A stretch of 64,000 nucleotides of DNA from Aldrovandia affinis (lineage: Eukaryota > Chordata > Actinopteri > Notacanthiformes > Halosauridae): contig JAINUG010000039.1 of the NCBI GenBank assembly GCA_029706075.1, positions 2,397,001-2,461,000 on the forward strand, read 5' to 3'. Shown piece after piece: positions 62,421 to 64,000 of the stretch (the first letter of the stretch is position 1; each line of letters opens with the position of its first letter). The notes beneath the pieces were generated by a model. It did no database searches. It worked only from the letters and a program-made list of their open reading frames with translations, and had not been told where the DNA came from. The position numbers and the translations under genes were made by a program.

Positions 62421-62645
62421 GCAGCAGTGTAGTGTAATGGTTAGGGAACTGGACTTGTAACTCAGAGGTTGCTGGTTCAATTCCTGGGTGGGGCACTGCC
62501 ATTGTACCCTTGAGCAAGGTACTTAACCTGAATTGCTTCAGTAAATATCCAGCTGTATAAATGGATTGTATGTAAAAGAAAAATGTAAACTGTGTAAGTT
62601 GCTCTGGATAAGAGCGTCTACTAAATGCCTAAAAATGTCAAATGT
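62421..62645 (+). mobile_element. V-SINE-like SINE, plus copy of inverted pair
   Basis: Head GCAGTGTAGTGTAATGGTTA, B-box TGGTTCAATTCC, TTGAGCAAGGTACTTAACCT, GAATTGCTTCAGTAAATATC, CAGCTGTATAAATGGATTGT, tail AAGTTGCTCTGGATAAGAGC then GTCTACTAAATGCC and AATGTAAT. Confidence 0.92.
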
Positions 62646-62686
62646 AATCTGGTACTCAGGTAAGGCAATTCCATCCGATGCGATAC

Positions 62687-62915
62687 ATTACATTACATTA
62701 CAGGCATTTAGCAGACGCTCTTATCCAGAGCGACTCACAGTTTTTACATTTATTTACATACAATCCATTTGTACAGCTGGATATTAACTGAAGCAATTCA
62801 GGTTAAGTACCTTGCTCAAGGGGTACAACAGCAGTGTCCCACCTGGGGATTGAACCTGCAACCTTAACGTTACAAGCCCAGTTCCCTAACCATTACACTA
62901 CACTGCCTGCCTATG
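62687..62915 (-). mobile_element. V-SINE-like SINE, minus copy of inverted pair
   Basis: The reverse complement follows the copy at 62421-62645 block by block (GGCAGTGTAGTGTAATGGTT, GGTTCAATCCCCAGGTGGGA, TTGAGCAAGGTACTTAACCT, GAGTCGCTCTGGATAAGAGC). The two copies face tail to tail with about 40 bp between. Confidence 0.92.
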
Positions 62916-62944
62916 TGAAATCATAGTATGTTTTTTTATTTTTT

Positions 62945-63310
62945 ATTAATTTGTTTCAGATTTTTCCCTGTTTTTTTCAGAATTTAGTGGCCAATTATAT
63001 CCTCTATTTATTTCGATTTGCCCTCCCCACACAAACTCGCTTGTCTCTATGAGGCAAGCTAATTCTCCAAGGGCAGCAATCTCCGCTTCCTTCAAGACAG
63101 AATTCGCCCACCCACGTTCTGGAGACACCCTTATGCGCTTCTCAGCAATTTCATGCCAGCTCACCCTCCCCCTGGGGCAGACAGCTAAACGCCGCCCCCG
63201 ATCAGGACTCCCCACCAGGGTTTTATACAGTCGGGTTTTGAACTGCGACCCTGCGAACCAGCTCACACTCGGACCAGCCAATAGGTGTGCGTTAGACTGC
63301 TACGCTGTAT
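62945..63310 (-). mobile_element. GC-rich tRNA-derived SINE, diverged copy
   Basis: On +: TTTCAGATTTTTCCCTGTTT, AATTTAGTGGCCAATTATAT, CCTCTATTTATTTCGATTTG, CCCCTGGGGCAGACAGCTAA, and GGGTTTTGAACTGCGACCCT (B-box region). The antisense of the family at 34450-34836, with a more diverged centre. Confidence 0.8.
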
Positions 63311-64000
63311 GTTTTTTAATCTGTCAGTATCGATGTAGGATCTGACTGAATCCTCTTTTGAACATAAGGGAGCGAGTAAATCCAAGTAAAGAGCCAACAA
63401 CTCCTGATCTGATCCAGCAATGTGATAGGGCAAATGTGAGATTACAGGACCTGCTGCTAAATGATGCTATTACTGCTAAGGTTACATGTATAATTCTGAA
63501 GACTTGCTGGGAATCCTTGAGCCAATCAGAGATGCACAATATATATGTGGGGTGCAATTACTTTTTTTATTGAGAGCACAGGGAAGTAAATATATAAGCA
63601 GGATTAAGGATGCTAACAGCCCCGAATTACCTGAGACATCCTGTATTCCCAGCCTGCTAATACTTGGCTGCTGGCAACACTACGCAGAACACACAACAGT
63701 GCTGTGGTTCTGTATTTGCTTGTTTGACTCTTGGACAAACATTTGGATGGAAATTGCTTTCATGTAAATTTTTTAAATGAGTATTTTTAAAATGAGACTA
63801 TAAAATGAGAAAATTATTATTATTTTCCCCTCAGGTCTAGCAGCTTGGGAATACCGGAATAATGATATTCTTAAATTATGACTCACTCGTATGCAATGCA
63901 GTTCCCACATGGCACTGTGTCAATTCCTTTTTTTATGAGCAGCGTATCAAATGTGATTGATCGGTGGACAGATTGATTGGTCGATTGATTGGTTGATTGA
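63311..64000. other. Intergenic end of window
   Basis: Overlapping 70-90-codon frames occur at 63358-63573 and 63486-63767 without recognisable domains. The window ends in a TTGATTGG-type simple repeat (63940-64000). Confidence 0.45.

Overview
This is nuclear DNA from a vertebrate, almost certainly a teleost fish. It holds one recognisable host gene, monoamine oxidase (mao), on the + strand. The window opens inside a mao intron and contains exons equivalent to human MAOA exons 4 to 15 (4180-16627), with exons 1-3 upstream. The eleven internal exons match, as I recall them, the human exon lengths and phases, and all junctions are GT-AG. The residues that tell fish MAO from mammalian MAO-A and MAO-B are a Phe and a Leu at the positions numbered 200 and 327 in zebrafish MAO. 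I cannot name the species.

1-4179 is intronic, with old repeats and two small inverted-repeat elements. 4180-16627 is the gene body. Its introns hold a Tc1 remnant, an L2-like LINE 3' end, tRNA-derived SINEs, two hAT-type MITEs, three minisatellite-like arrays and two unusual objects. One is a 42-bp, 40/42-identical copy of exon 11 lying 43 bp upstream of exon 8. The other is a minus-strand hammerhead-ribozyme-like motif in intron 8. The 3' UTR starts at 16628; the first AATAAA is at 16867.

16.9-64 kb has no exon I can support. In many vertebrates the Norrie disease gene (ndp) lies beyond mao, but no norrin-like cysteine-knot exon was recognised. The space is mostly unique DNA broken up by mobile elements: three Tc1/mariner copies (30244-32339, 34871-35612, 59427-60644), fragments of two L2-like LINE families, a GC-rich tRNA-derived SINE family with nine pieces in the window, V-SINE-like copies including a tail-to-tail pair at 62.4-62.9 kb, two copies of a composite SINE, several MITEs, one probable solo LTR fossil and assorted micro- and minisatellites. 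A splice-bounded short ORF at 43133-43220 starts with a perfect PCNA-interacting-peptide consensus and is probably part of a decayed hAT-type transposon. GC/CpG-rich unique blocks near 18.5, 19.6, 32.5 and 44.1 kb and a unique block at 45.9-46.5 kb are the best places to look for distal regulatory DNA.

Motif and exon calls were read from the sequence. Family names rest on recalled consensus features, not on database searches.
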